A model generated the notes under the pieces. It was not told the origin of the DNA and made no database searches. It was given only the letters and a program-made list of their open reading frames with translations. Below, piece by piece: positions 21,273 through 33,600 of a stretch of 64,000 nucleotides of DNA. This stretch comes from Hippasteria phrygiana (Eukaryota > Echinodermata > Asteroidea > Valvatida > Goniasteridae): contig JAZGUH010000624.1 of the NCBI GenBank assembly GCA_037893225.1, positions 310,001-374,000 on the forward strand. Reading direction: 5' to 3'. Numbering within the stretch: position 1 is the first letter of the stretch; every line of letters starts with the position of its first letter. Both the position numbers and the translations under genes were made by a program.

Positions 21273-21829
21273 GTAGTGGGGTCAGAAAGTTATAAGCCAA
21301 ACAGACAAGGCTGGGAGTTTAAGAAAGAGTGATAGGGACAGACAAATATGGCAGGATGGAATTTGAACCAAAAAGTATGTCAGTAAGTGAAAATCGCCTT
21401 TTGGTTCGGAAAAATTTGAAGAGTTTTTCACAGAGAACCAGTTTTTCGCACTGAGCATTTCAAGAGGTCGGCCTAACATGCATGCTCGTCCAAACGGTCC
21501 TTTTGAATTCTGTGGAATCTTTTCAATAGGATTGACATATCACTATAAGGAAATATACATTTTTTTAAATAATTTATTTGATTTAGATTACTCCGTTTGG
21601 GGTGCCTAAGCTATAGGCTCAGCATTTCCATGAAGCTGCACAGGAACAGGTTTTTTTTTTTCAACGAGGTCACTTTCCAATTCCGAACCAAAAGGCGATT
21701 TTCACTTACTGACATCCTTTTTGGTTCAAATTCCATCCTGCCATATTTTTCTGTCCCTCAATCACTCTTTCTTATAAAACTCCCAGCCTTGTCTGTCTAG
21801 CTTATAACTTTCTGACCCCACTACCACAA
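21273..21829. repeat. Fold-back element, arms of about 200 bp
   Basis: The left arm (GTAGTGGGGTCAGAAAGTTATA, CAAGGCTGGGAGTTT, GAAAATCGCCTTTTGGTTCG) returns in reverse complement in the right arm (CGAACCAAAAGGCGATTTTC, AAACTCCCAGCCTTG, TATAACTTTCTGACCCCACT AC). The arms span about 21273-21465 and 21620-21829, with a roughly 150-base unpaired centre. No coding content; the mirror-image open frames on both strands reflect the inverted repeat. Probably a fold-back DNA transposon. Confidence 0.7.
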
Positions 21830-23605
21830 AAGCCAGTGCTCCAAATACACCCCACACATCATCCCACAGCTATGTTGTGTCAGTGCTGGCCAAAGTGCTT
21901 GCCAAATTGTTATGCAAATGATGCCCAAAACCCACAAGTGTATTGATCTTAGCCCCTCTGCTTTTGTCCACAGAGCCCAGCCAACCACCCCTGCTTTTAC
22001 ACCTTAATGGTACAGCCCATTCCAGTCCCTTTGTGTAGGGAGCTGCCTGGCTTTTTTACCACTGGGAAACCCTGAGTGCTGTTTATGCATGGTTTCCACT
22101 CGACTCGGGAACATTTTTTTTGGCCATCTCTTTTGGATTTCCTACTGTGAGTTTCCTTCCTATGTAAGTATATTTCTCTATTTTTTTCATAGTTATAGTA
22201 AGCTTAGGATTGGGTGGCCTATGCAGTGTAAATGTGGTGGAGATCTGACCAGTAGAAAAAGTGGGATTTGACGGGGGAATGTTTGGGTGAAAAGGTTGAG
22301 ATTTTTTGTTGGATTGCTGTCAGGATCCATTATGACCATGAGGTACCACACAAGCAGTGCTTGGTTATATAGTGCATTGAAAGGGTATGGTTGCTACAGC
22401 TGGCTAGAAAATATGCAGTTGGGTCCATCATAAGCCTGATGTGCAGAATGTGTCATGATGACGATGGAATTTTAACTCTGGAATTTTGTCCTACTGAGTG
22501 AACCATCCTTTCTCTTTTTTTGTTTCAACTTAATTGTTATTAAAGGGGTGATGACTGATTTTATGGTGAAATTATATTACGGCATGTATGTACAGTAGTG
22601 TAAAAAAGCCTAACCTTTTGTTTTGGCCCAGAAAAAAATAGGATTGGGACCCCGAATTGACGAAATACATGTAGCACTTAGGATCTCATTAAAGTAAACA
22701 ATTTATTACAATACATGCAGGGTTTGACCTTTAACACTTGTCCGCTGGCCAAATGCCAGTTAAAACGGCGGCGGACTGGTTTAAACGCCTTTCAAAAAAG
22801 TCTGGTTGGCCAGTTAAAATATGCTACCTAAATTTGTTTTACTATGTACATGTATAGTGCATGCATAGTTCAACGAACACTTGCAGAATATTATGCCAGC
22901 CAGCGCAAATGATCACCGCTAGTCTACATGTACATATTACTACCGTACCGAGTCGGAATGAAATGAACATTAACCGCAATTTCTACAAAGACAGAGATAG
23001 TCAGAAAGAAATAAACACTAACCTCAATTTCTACAAAGCAGTGTATTAGTACTAGTAGTTCGTTGTTTACACGAAATGTATCTAAACATGTATAAAACTT
23101 ACCAGCTTGGCACAGTCAGTTGGGGAAAATGTTGAATTCGAAAACGTGTAGTGTTTTCTGAGGGCTTACGAAATCCAGCAAAATAAACTATTTGCATTGA
23201 CTTTCTTGTACAATGCACTGATGAAAACACTTAGTTATTTTTCTTCCCATTTCCCAATCACATTCCACCTGATTACTCCGATTATTAGTCTGTACTTGGG
23301 ACTTAGTTCATAAGAACTCAAGAGGGATACATTTTACATGGTGAAACTTTCTTTTTCTTTGATTATCTGCCACCATGCCAAGCCTTAAATCAAATTTTTA
23401 ATTTCCTTTTACGTGTCATTTGATGAATGACCGTTTGGAAGAAAAATAATAATGAACAAAAATTAACATCCTGCTTATTCATAGTGTCAAGTAAGTCGGT
23501 GATTTGTGTAAGTTGACTCTTTCGTGGAGAAAAAGTAAAATAAATACATAAGCTCAAGCTCAAGTATCATTTTTATGGAGCTTTTTCTACCACCTCATAA
23601 TTTAA

Positions 23606-23998
23606 TAATAGGGAAAGATTTTACTTTAATACCCCCCACCAAAATGGATCAAGAACAGCAAAATCTTACAAAATAACCAACCCTCCTTGAATGATAACTG
23701 TCTAAACATGTGGCACAACCTGTTATTTCAAGATTTATGTCAGCAAAATCTTTTTAAAATGAGGCAGAAATCAACATGTATGTAAACACTTTGAGTGACC
23801 ATACACTGTGCCAAGAACATCTAACACAAAAAACTCAAACTTTCTTCCCCTATATTTCACGAAAAATTCCCAATAAAATTCTCACATTTAAAGGTTGTAC
23901 CAAGTGTTTATACAATTAACACAGATGGATAGTTATTTTCCAAAATGTGCTGTTCCCGACTGATTTTGGTGGGGGGTATTAAAGTAAAATCTTTCCAA
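23606..23998. repeat. Inverted repeat around 290 bp of unique sequence
   Basis: GGAAAGATTTTACTTTAATA followed by CCCCCCACCAAAAT at 23611-23644 returns reversed at about 23968-23998, with a preserved GAACAGCA word beyond. The arms are about 50 bases. It lies inside the 22718-26314 element, and the younger hAT-like element at 24005 is inserted right at its edge. Confidence 0.65.
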
Positions 23999-24004
23999 AA
24001 ATAG

Positions 24005-26215
24005 TAAGGTTCAACCGATGTTGGATTTGCCTGCCGATCCGATGGCCGATGTTTTATTTGGAACATCGGCCGATGTCCGATCCGATCCGATCCGATGTTT
24101 TTAATCGACATAAACAATGCCATCAAAAACGTAAAAAAATCGTGCTGCGCTATCGGTAGATCGTGACGCTATGGACCGATCGCGCTGCCACCAGTCGAAC
24201 ACATTTTCTTTCCAATTCACGGCTCTAGAGGATTTTTTTGAAAGGTAAGTAAAGTCTAAGATATCCGTCAGAATCGACTGATAGCGCAGCACGATCGACC
24301 GATCGCGCACATCGACCGATTGCGCCCAACCAACAGTGACATACCCAAGACAAACCACGACTCCCTTAACACAGTAATAAATTGGGCCAAACAAAAAAAT
24401 GCCTTCAGTTCGGGTCACCCTATTTTCGAAAGCCATAAAATGTTATTAGGTAGAGGAAGACAAATTAATTCTACGATACCGATTTCCGATCATAATAGTA
24501 GGAATTGCCGACCGGGCGTCCGGAATTCCCATAGCGAAACTTGCCGACATGTCAAACTATGCATAACTCAAAGATCGTGTACATCTTGTCGATGTTCGGC
24601 CGGGAGTACGTGCGCATGCGGCAAAGTAAGTACAGGCTCGATCATGGGGAAAAAACCGTCTGCGCCTGCGCATTGCGCAGAGCGGGTCCGTTGTTGGGGG
24701 GTGTTTATTCATGCAACACCATGCTTTGACACGCATGCTTTGGAGGCAACAAATTACTAAAAGATTCTAGAACTTCGTAGGCCCACTCGACAAGATTTGT
24801 TCATAAAATCCCGGCGAAAACTAACAAAGAATCGGACCAACAAGGATAGTCAAAATCAGGATGTGTTTTAATCAAAACTTTCGACAAATTGCGACAAGAA
24901 GCGGACCAGTGGTTGAGTGATGTGCGTGATAAACGGCTGTGTGGATAATTCCACGTTTCGCCAACGTGTTACGGTGACGCACCGTGCATGGAGCTGTCAG
25001 TTGGCCGGGCACGCCTGGGCATTGTACGGCATGGACTGCTTTTGTATCGCGGCACTCTGTGCGTGCAGTTTGTGATATGGTGATCGCAGTTTCATAGTTA
25101 TTTTGTTTAGTTTATTGCTTTTGCTGATTAATAGGCTATCAATCATGTATCTATCTTTGTTCTGAATAAAAAGGTCGATTATTCACAACACGAGAGTTTT
25201 GGCTTAACCATACAAGTTTACAGTTTTAAAGAAATAGGAAGGAAGCTGATTATTTTTACAATACGTAAATTTTATTTTCCACTTTGCAATGCTCGTATCA
25301 CATAAAATTCATCAGGCATATGTCTCACAAAGCATCTCAAAATTTGTACATGTACTTCGTTTCGGGACCCCTCTAACACAGGTATTGCGTAAATTTTTCT
25401 CACCTTTAGCATGGAGGTAGAAAATTAACATGTTATGCCTACCAACCGACCCTATTAAATTGTATTTTAACACTGCTGGTTGTTGGATAGAAGTTGAAAT
25501 GGAGAACAAATTAGGACAATGGGCAAAACTAATCCAGGCATTTATTTACATGTACGTAGAAAAATCTGCGGTCGTAAAAATACGACGCCGAACTCGCAGT
25601 GATTTCAATTCATTTCAAGCTTCAGTCCAGCAAAATTGGCACACGTGAAGGGAATTCCCCATTAGGGCGTCTATGCTTGTCTTTTTTCCAGGGTATTTTT
25701 GTATTCACGCTGTATATAACATTACACGGTGCACACATCGCCAATGCTGTGCATGCAAGAGACATGTGATCGGCTGAACTAAAGTCCACAACGCGTCGTG
25801 GCTTCACACAGTGTAGTTCCCCGACTCCGTTCATGACGTTCAGTAGACCAGTACAGTCATGCACTGACTGCTAGCTTCGTTGTCTTCGAGCACTGAGTTT
25901 TCACGCATGCGGCGCAGATAGCGCGGATCGCATAGACGCGGAGCTCGGAGATATTTACAACCGGTATGATAATACATCACAGCATAAAACTGTTCATTTT
26001 TCACACAAAAATAAAACATCGTTTTTACTCGCGCTCTAATAGAAAAACATGACATTTGTGTGTGATAAAATTGAGTGTAAAGTTTGCTAATTGACATTGC
26101 TGAACATCGGTTCGTCATCGGTTAAACCTTACAAATTTTGCCGATCCGATGTTTTGCCGATATTGCCAAACATCGGCCCGATCCGATGTCCGATCCGATC
26201 ATCGGTTAAACCTTA
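24005..26215. mobile_element. Non-autonomous hAT-like element, 2.2 kb, nested
   Basis: Starts TAAGGTTCAACCGATG and ends CATCGGTTAAACCTTA. It is flanked by a perfect 8-bp duplication, AAAAATAG (23997-24004 and 26216-26223). Both subterminal zones carry arrays of GATCCGATG/CATCGGCC words, as expected for transposase-binding arrays. The 2211 bases hold only short open frames (for example minus strand 24101-24436) without recognisable domains. The interior is more CpG-rich than its surroundings (24500-24720 and 25870-25960). Confidence 0.85.
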
Positions 26216-26314
26216 AAAAATAGTACTTGAAAAAAAAAGCGGACCAGTGAAAATGCTGGCGGACTAGTTAAAAGTCCGGCTGGCCAGTAAAAAAAAAGGA
26301 AAGGGGAAACCCTG

Positions 26315-26962
26315 ACATGTATGCTGAACATGTGCTGCCATTTATGGTTTAATTCATTCATGCATCAAATGAATTTATTGATTAGCACAGTGATACTGAA
26401 GTAGTCGGCCCCTCCCCTCTCCCCCCCACATCACAAGGGAACATGTTTGTGTAGATGTTTCATTTTGAGGACAGTTGGTGGGTATTTGAATTAGAGAACA
26501 GCAAAATAGTCCAATATCTTTTTTAGTTTAAAACCCTGACATCTGCCCCCTCAACGGAGGCCTCCATAATATCCTGCAAGATGTATTGCATCCATCTTTC
26601 ACAAGTATTGTACATTGTATCCAAAGAAATCGCCTCCGGTCAGGGTTTCCAGTGTTAGTCTCTGTTCACGAGCACACCGGGCACAAAAGAACCGTCCCAG
26701 TTCGTAAGCCCCCTATAAAAGACCGTTGACAAACCTCATAGTGTGGCTGGCTGCGTACTGACTGATTGGGGACCGATATTTATCGGAAGCACAATGGCAA
26801 CTTGACAATGGATTGAATAGGATCAAAACTGCTGCACATGCACTAACGTTCCCACTGCCAGGGACAAAGTGTAAAGAGCTTCAGATGGAGTTCTTTATTG
26901 TATTCTAGCACAAGGTGTCGAGTCGTTGAAATAACATTGATCAAAATCTCCCACAGATGTAC
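26315..26962. other. Non-coding interval
   Basis: No supported gene or repeat. TGTACA words are present. Confidence 0.35.
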
Positions 26963-26966
26963 AAAT

Positions 26967-27411
26967 GTGACCCGCTCTGCAAAAAGGGCACATAAGTCGC
27001 TGTATGCTTTTACGAGTTATGGGCCGTTCAATGTGAAGAGGGTGGAAAATTCTTCGAAAAAAGTGATTTTGAAGCGAGGGAATATTTTGCATCTTTGATA
27101 CCTATATTATTCTTTTTCATAACCAAAATCTTTGATTTCAGTGAATAAAGTTGGAAAAAGAATGTGCTTTTGTCGAGTGCTTCCATCTATTGCTTTGCTT
27201 TTTGTTTTTTTAAATGGCTTGTTTCTCCTTAAGTCATTTCAAGAAATTCCTGAAAACAAACATGCAAATGTCCAAATATCTCGTGATTGCAAAATGCTAG
27301 AGACCTCAGACATATACCATATGAAAGCTTATAAAATGGCCTTTCCAGCTATATATAAAACACTATTTTCAAATTTTGCAACATAAGTGCCCTTTTTGCA
27401 GAGCGGGTCAC
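26967..27411. mobile_element. MITE with GTGACCCGCTC ends and 4-bp duplication, copy 2
   Basis: A 445-bp element. The ends GTGACCCGCTCTGCAAAAAG (then GGCACATAAGT) and the inverted ACATAAGTGCCCTTTTTGCA (then GAGCGGGTCAC) match over about 31 bases. Flanked by AAAT at 26963-26966 and 27412-27415. The interior differs from copy 1 (17733-17982); only the outer 12 bases are shared. Open frames inside are not recognised. Confidence 0.8.
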
Positions 27412-27479
27412 AAATGTTCGGATGAACACAGTACATACATTTGTAGCCATGTCTACTGGGTCTATACATGTACATGTAG

Positions 27480-27670
27480 GTCTAAAAATTGGGATAATTT
27501 CTCTGAAATCTGATTAATTATCCTCTATACACATTGTATGTACATCTTGGCCTACGTAGGAAAACTGTAAGCGTGGTACATGTAGGGTTGGCAATTCAAA
27601 ATGTCGCCAACCCTACCACCTCTGAACGTAATACATGACCTGTCTCTTAGCCTTGTATTGGATGATTTCA
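27480..27670. repeat. Dispersed repeat GGCAATTCAAAATG, second copy
   Basis: Contains TTGGGATAATTTCTCTGAAA (compare 38387-38407), a perfect 11-bp hairpin GTAGGGTTGGC/GCCAACCCTAC around AATTCAAAATGTC, and TTGTATTGGATGATTTCAAT (compare 12556-12576). It joins the words seen separately at 12486-12590 and 38370-38480, so it is the fullest copy here. Confidence 0.6.
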
Positions 27671-27814
27671 ATAATATAAAAACCTACGGGCTGAATCAGT
27701 TGCACATGTACAGTATGCACGTTATTCGTTATGATTTGTCTGATTGAAAAATATTTCCAAGGCCCTCGCTTGTTTCATACAAACGGACAACTGAAGAATC
27801 TTTCATTTCATTAA

Positions 27815-28027
27815 CCCTAACCCCCCAAGCATTTTTACTAGGAAGCTTCCTCAACCTGTCAAAATCCAACACCGTATGGCACATTCTTTGGACTTAGACA
27901 AATTGGGGCATCATACATGTACATGTAGCTCCATGTAAAGTAATGGTGCCAAGGGCCTGCAGTACTGAACCCATCAAAACTTGACAAAACCTGCTGTTGG
28001 AGTTTGCAAGGCTTTGGCTAGTTAGGG
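27815..28027. mobile_element. TTAA-type MITE with CCCTAA ends, copy 1 (piggyBac-like)
   Basis: CCCTAACCCCCCAAGCATTT at the left and TGGCTAGTTAGGG at the right, bounded by TTAA at 27811-27814 and 28028-28031. It aligns along its length with 40844-41048 (CAACCTGTCAAAATCC, GGCACATTCTTTGGAC, AATTGGGGCATCATA, CTCCATGTAAAGTAA). TTAA targets with CCC-starting ends are characteristic of piggyBac elements, with Kolobok as an alternative. This copy carries an extra CATGTACATGTA after CATCATA that the other copy lacks. Confidence 0.75.
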
Positions 28028-28154
28028 TTAAATTGTTAGCTGGTACATGTACATGAACTGCCGACAAATTTCTGATGCTCTCCCCTGAACCTAACGTGGC
28101 CATACTGGCCAACCCCACCACCTCTGTTGTACTTCTTTACCTACAATGTACATT

Positions 28155-28847
28155 TAAGCCGTGTCCGCTAGTCCGCACTGGACTTTTTTTTAGAAGGTTT
28201 TACTGAGACGATGGTAAAATGAAAAATGGTCAAATGTTACCACTGTCCGCACTTGGACTTTCGACACGGGAAAATTTTACCGAGACCGTGGGAGAAGTAA
28301 CCGAGCTGTCAATATAACAACTCATGAGGGCGCTTTGCGTGACCTTTCTACATTGACGCGATTGACCCAAATCCCCGGCCCAAATCACGCGTGCCTTTTT
28401 TATTTTTCCGGCCGATGTGTACACGCAGGCCTACGTCTTTAGCACCAATCAAACTTCAGACTTTTGTATCAATAAAAGAATCTACCATGATTGCGACCAA
28501 AAGAGGAACAACGCACTGGAATTTGGAAACTTGCCACGTGCACCGCACCGCGGTGAAACAATGTAAAGCGCATGCGTGGTTTCCCTGTGAAGCATGACCT
28601 TGCGCTCTGGCCGGATGTACGCTTTCCTGAGCCGCTTTTACCGACTCGCACTGGACTTATCGTCTCGGGAAAAGTTACCTGGTCAGTTTTCCTGGGCAGC
28701 AGTTGCCCGGTAGGAGTAACCGCTGGACTCAGGAAAAGTAACTGAGAGGAAAACGTCCTAGGCTGTCCGCACTGGACTTAAAATAGGAAAAGTTCCCATC
28801 GTCTCGGTAAGTTTTACCAAAATAAGTCCAGTGCGGACAGGGCTTTA
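28155..28847. mobile_element. MITE with GTCCGCACTGGACTT ends and internal copies
   Basis: Starts TAAGCCGTGTCCGC, then AGTCCGCACTGGACTT, and ends AAGTCCAGTGCGGACAGGGC TT. The terminal word also occurs internally near 28245, 28645 and 28768, giving a multi-armed fold-back. It is inserted in a copy of the GGCCAACCCCACCACCTCTG repeat, whose remainder resumes at 28853 (TGGTATTGGGCGACTTCC). Interior frames are short. It resembles 45455-46048. Confidence 0.65.
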
Positions 28848-28879
28848 GAGTGGCTTTTAACCTGGTATTGGGCGACTTC

Positions 28880-30030
28880 CATAAAAAAGAAAAGAATCAA
28901 GTCTGTCCAAATTACACAATTTGTGGATTGTAAAAAGTCTTTTTTTTTCTGCAGCTTTATGGCTTCCAAGTTCCGTGGTTAAGCCACTTCCCTGACATTG
29001 CATATATATGTGTACTTGAAGGTGGCTCCCGTCTCCATGTTGTTGAAAGAGGCCGGATGTTCCTGTAGCAATCTGGCTGATTGAATCTCCTTGTTTGCAG
29101 GGGGCCCCCCAAACCGCCCCTTCATCCAAACATGGGCATCTCTCATCAACCCAAGAACGGCCAAGACATTAAAATATCTGACATGTGAGTCCCAGGCAGA
29201 CAGACTGATAAACACCCAGAGAGGAATTATAGTACTACTGCCTGGTAGGGCAGAGAGGTTCTGGTCATGGATCAAAGAAAATGTCAGATTGAGTTTGAAT
29301 ACAGGTACATAGTACATGTAGATATGTAGATCTGAGTACATGTACATAACATGTACTACTGTACTGTAGCTGAAAGCTGCTTGTACACAGTGTAGAGACA
29401 GTGATTGTTTTGTGATGCTAAAGTGCCGTGTTTTGTTCACTTTAAGTAACGACTTGTTTAACCATGGTTTAACTGAAACTTGGATTGCGTCTAAATGTAG
29501 TTGATAAATATGTACAATGTAGCTTCTTTTCTTGCTGTGTACATGTAGAATTTACAGGGAAAGTTCTGTTTGTGATAATGCAGATGTTTAGAATGTACAG
29601 AAATTATGCAGCATTTGCAGTGTGCAATTTTATGCCAAGCTGTACTACATGTAATGTACATGTGTACATGTTCATGTACATGTAGTGATGTGATAATTCT
29701 TTTGGTTAGAGAGTGTTGACATTGGCTTAATAATTTACTTTCCGACCATATGGCAGCCCCTTGACATTATGTTGGTACATGTACTGTAGGTGTTGCAAAA
29801 TGTTTTAATTACCCTCTGAAATACAGATTTGTGCTTTGAGATTAAATGTTTCCTTAAATGGAGTTTGGGGTGTTGAAAACAAATAACCGTAAAACAATTG
29901 ATTGACAATACATATGTACACTTATGTGTACAGTGTATACAATGTACATTTATTCAACCCAATACTAAGAAAGAGCTACTTAATGAGAAACGTAAATAGC
30001 AATTGTATCTTGTAGTTTTAACCTACATTC
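28880..30030. other. Non-coding interval rich in TGTACA words
   Basis: Many TACATG and TGTACA words, especially 29310-29360 and 29630-29690. Minus-strand open frames around 28857-29440 and plus-strand 29091-29312 show no domain. No gene is called. Confidence 0.35.
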
Positions 30031-30658
30031 ATAAATGCCTCAGCGAGTTTCACTATCCCTATTGGTCGAGAGCCTGTCACGTGGGTGTGTTTAAACAGTT
30101 GTTTAAACACGGCTGGAAGTTGTTTAAACACGGCACGGTTTTAAACATTTTTTTCGGTGTCACACGAAATGTAGAGTCCTACAAAATTTGAACACTCGAG
30201 CGACCAGTCACTCTCCTAATAACGCAAGCGCAATACTACCGATGCGTCCGTATTAGAGTCCATAATTTCACGCTACACCGGCACTGCTGCGTTCTGCACC
30301 ACCTGGCGAGTGAGTCGCGCGCGCGTCAATTTCCATATAAGGACATTTTCACCACTACTCGCGCGTGGCACGAACCATTAAATAGCTGAAGGGGTGTTTT
30401 ACAAACCCAAGGTAAAACAAATTTCACAATCATTGGAAATTTATAATTTTAGGTGGTTTTTGCTTAATTATACAAAAAGGTATTTTATGAATGGGAATAA
30501 ATATGTGCTGGGCCGGTTTTAAACGTACGTTTAAAACCGCCTTGGGGTCTGGATGCTGATAATGACCCTCTCCTTCGGCTCGGGTCATTATCAAGCGCCC
30601 AGGCCCCAAGGCGGTTTTAAACGTACGTTAAAAACCAGCCCAGCACATATTTATTCCC
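30031..30658. mobile_element. Element ending in a 166-bp hairpin
   Basis: The left part (ATAAATGCCTCAGCGAGTTT, then CACTATCCC, GGTCGAGAGCCTGTCACGTG, repeated GTTTAAACACGGC) matches 44390-44500 in reverse complement. The right end is a hairpin at 30493-30658: GGGAATAAATATGTGCTGGG returns as CCCAGCACATATTTATTCCC, with GGTTTTAAACGTACG and an inner GATAATGACCC stem. The relative at 43552-44816 also carries a hairpin, of different sequence (44016-44077). One shared flank plus one hairpin end is not a standard terminal-inverted-repeat layout. Confidence 0.5.
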
Positions 30659-33600
30659 TTATTGTACATGTACATGTATACATGCGAACGTGTTGGGGTA
30701 TTCAAACCGCGGGCGAAAAATTCCTGAAAACAAAAGAGAACAATATCGTCCGTGATTCCCTGCGAATGTCCGCGATTGAGATCGTGTACAAAACCTATGG
30801 GAGCCTTCCGAAAAAAAGTTAGAGTACAAACAAAAGAGGGAACATTAGGACGTCCGCGTTCGATGGTGGATACGCGTTTGGGTGCGTATTACAGTGTATG
30901 CATTGTGGTTTGAATCAAGCCCTTCCCTCATTTTCAGTTAACCCTCCTCCCTTCCATAATAGCTACTGACCCAATCTTCAAAAAGGAAGCCATTGGACAA
31001 TGTTTGCATAGAAGCTAACTTTCCATACAGGTTTATAACCTAGTGTTATGTGTGTGCCAATTACAATTTGTCAGCATATGAAGTTAGTGTACAGTATGTG
31101 ATGGTTTGACAGCACCTTGTCCAATGCCTTGAATGGATAGCTCCAAGTCGGCCTACATCAGTATTCTCTGGGCCCAGTCCAGCTCGTAATTTGAAATTTT
31201 CCACTTGGCATGACCTCATAATGATGATCATACTCAGGGCTCAGTGCTGCATGGTGCAGTGGGAAAAGGGTGTTCTCTGGTGGCCCGGGAGAATAGTGGT
31301 CCCAGGGTCATTATCACTTGGTCTGGAATGATGGTAACCAAGTTATTACATGTCATTTATTTAGAGGCCTGTCGTTCATATAATTAACTGGACCCTCAGT
31401 GGGAAAAGACATTTGTGAGTCATTCTTCCATGGGGTTTGAACTTGCATTGTAGAATGCCGGTTAGTGTTACATGTACTGTACATTGTAGCTGTGGGTTCA
31501 GTGTAATTTGCAAAATTGCATGATGTACACATGTACTACAGATTAGAAGTGTACTTTTTAAGTTACCTCAGAAAGAAAACGTGCCAAATTGTGTCAAGTG
31601 CATGGTACATGTAGTAATGCAAAGTTCTTTCCTCTAGCAGTATGTGAAAAATGGTTCCGAGGCAAAAAAAAAAATTAGGCAGAATACAAAATTAAACATG
31701 TACATTTGTACAATGCAGCGTCCACACCAAATTCCCTTTTCTCCGTATTCCCAAATTCCGTTTTCCCAGAGTTCAGTGGTTCAGCCATTGATAGGCAAGC
31801 GGTCATTAGCTGGGAATAGTGTTACAGAACCAACGAGAGAGGTCGGCAAAAAGTTGAAGTACAAAGTAAACCAAAATGGCAGTCACTCATGACGTCCTCG
31901 ATCGGTGCTAGGCATTATACACAAACCTTTGTGCATGTACATGTACACCAAACTCATTGATAACATCGCATTCACACACATTAAATGATGCGAGTTATTG
32001 AACATGAACAGAACTTGGAAAATACATTTGCTTATAATAGCCTTTCAATGAACATTCGCCGTATGCACAATGTACATGTACATGTCCTCTGCATGTTCTG
32101 CAGCATAATAAATGTACATGTACATTGTACAAGGTCTTTATTCCTTAGACCATGATTCAATACATGTTCAGTAATCCCTAGCTAAATATTGTCACAGTTC
32201 CTGCATTTGTACAAGATACATGTTTGTAGCCAGAGTCAGATATTGATTTTTCAGTCTAGCCCAAAGAAAAGTTTAATTGAAGGAATGTTCGGGTTACAAT
32301 GTACATGTACATGTACATGCATATTATTTATGTACATGTATGTACACAGACAAGATGGACAACTTTTTAAAAAAATAAGAATTTTTAGGAGCGTGCGTGT
32401 ACATACAGATGTCATACATTGTACATGTGCATGTAGTGTACATGTACATGTACAATAATTGAATTTGTGTTCATCTTTTTATTTAATTTAATTTTTGTTC
32501 ATTAAATGTTTTCGTTATTGTTTTTTGCACTGTTGTATTCCTTGCTACATGTAACTTGCAGTCCATCCAAAGTTATGAAAATGTTCTAAATTCATTATCT
32601 TTTCCCCAACAACACACAAAAATCACGTGTTTCTTTTTAATGCCGTAACCTTCCCAAATCCGTCAAAATCCATACCCCCCCCCCCCCCCCCCATTTTGTT
32701 GGTTTTATCAGGACTTGGTCCTGAAGGCCTGGCGTGACTAAATATGAATGGACTTGGACCCTGAGGAAGCCTGAAGCAATTCTGGTGGAATTTGATGAAT
32801 TTTGCCTAGCGTCCAGTATTGCTATTGTCGTTTATTAAAAAGCCATGTACAAAATGTATGTCCGTCATACACGTACATGCATGGAAGCAGGGTGAGTGAT
32901 GGATTTTGATGTACACAACCCTCTACATAGTAAAAGTACACATGTACATTGTAAGTAGGGAGTTACAATGTTGTTCAAGTGTTGGATTATTTTCTTCAGT
33001 TTCGTACTAATAACATGTAAAGTTAGAAGTAGAAAGACGAAATGGGGAGTACATGTAGATCACATACAATACAGGGTAATGGATATTGAAAACCACAACT
33101 GGTAAACAGAAAAAAAAGGTTCAATTGGAGTCGGACTTGTTTTGCGTTTGGATTTAAGTCCTCTGCCATTTAGTTGATGTGCTTTGATGGATCCAAAGCA
33201 GTTAGCTTAAATGATCATCGATATGGGTAAAGCCCACACACTACTTCATTACAGGTTCCTGTACTATCCTGTTGCACTCTCTTTGATTAGGCGAAAAAAA
33301 GAAAAAAAACAGGTTTGGCGGCGTGCCTTCAACCAGAATGAAGGAAGATGTCTATTTTTATCTTTACAGTATTAGTAGTACCTGTTGTTTTTTTTTTCAA
33401 AAAGGGAACCACTCACTGTGAGTCCACCAACTTTTTCTAAACATTCAACAGATTGACTGGGAGCCATTTACTTTCTCTACTTACATGTAGTTTATTTGTT
33501 TGTTTTTTTGAAAAAATAAGAATTAATTGTAGATTAATGAATTAACCCTAACAGTCCCAAATCCTCCAATTTTAATATAATTTTCCATGCACCCTAGGGG

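Larger units (their letters stand above)
22718..26314. mobile_element. hAT-like composite element with CAGGGTTT ends
   Basis: The left end CAGGGTTTGACCTTT (followed by a GTCCGCTGGCC-like word and a GGCCAGTTAAAA-like word) matches the right end in inverted form (GGCCAGTAAA, then AAAGGGGAAACCCTG). The subterminal words for 'gcggaccagt' and 'ggcggactag' recur on both sides. CAGGG...CCCTG ends are typical of hAT elements. A perfect 8-bp duplication is not seen (AATACATG left, ACATGTAT right). It contains an inverted repeat (23606-23998) and a complete younger hAT-like element (24005-26215). No transposase remains. Confidence 0.6.

Noticed and set aside
24101..24760. Transposase gene inside the 2.2-kb hAT-like element
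   Set aside because: The frames are 60-146 codons, overlap on opposite strands, and contain no hAT dimerisation or catalytic motif.
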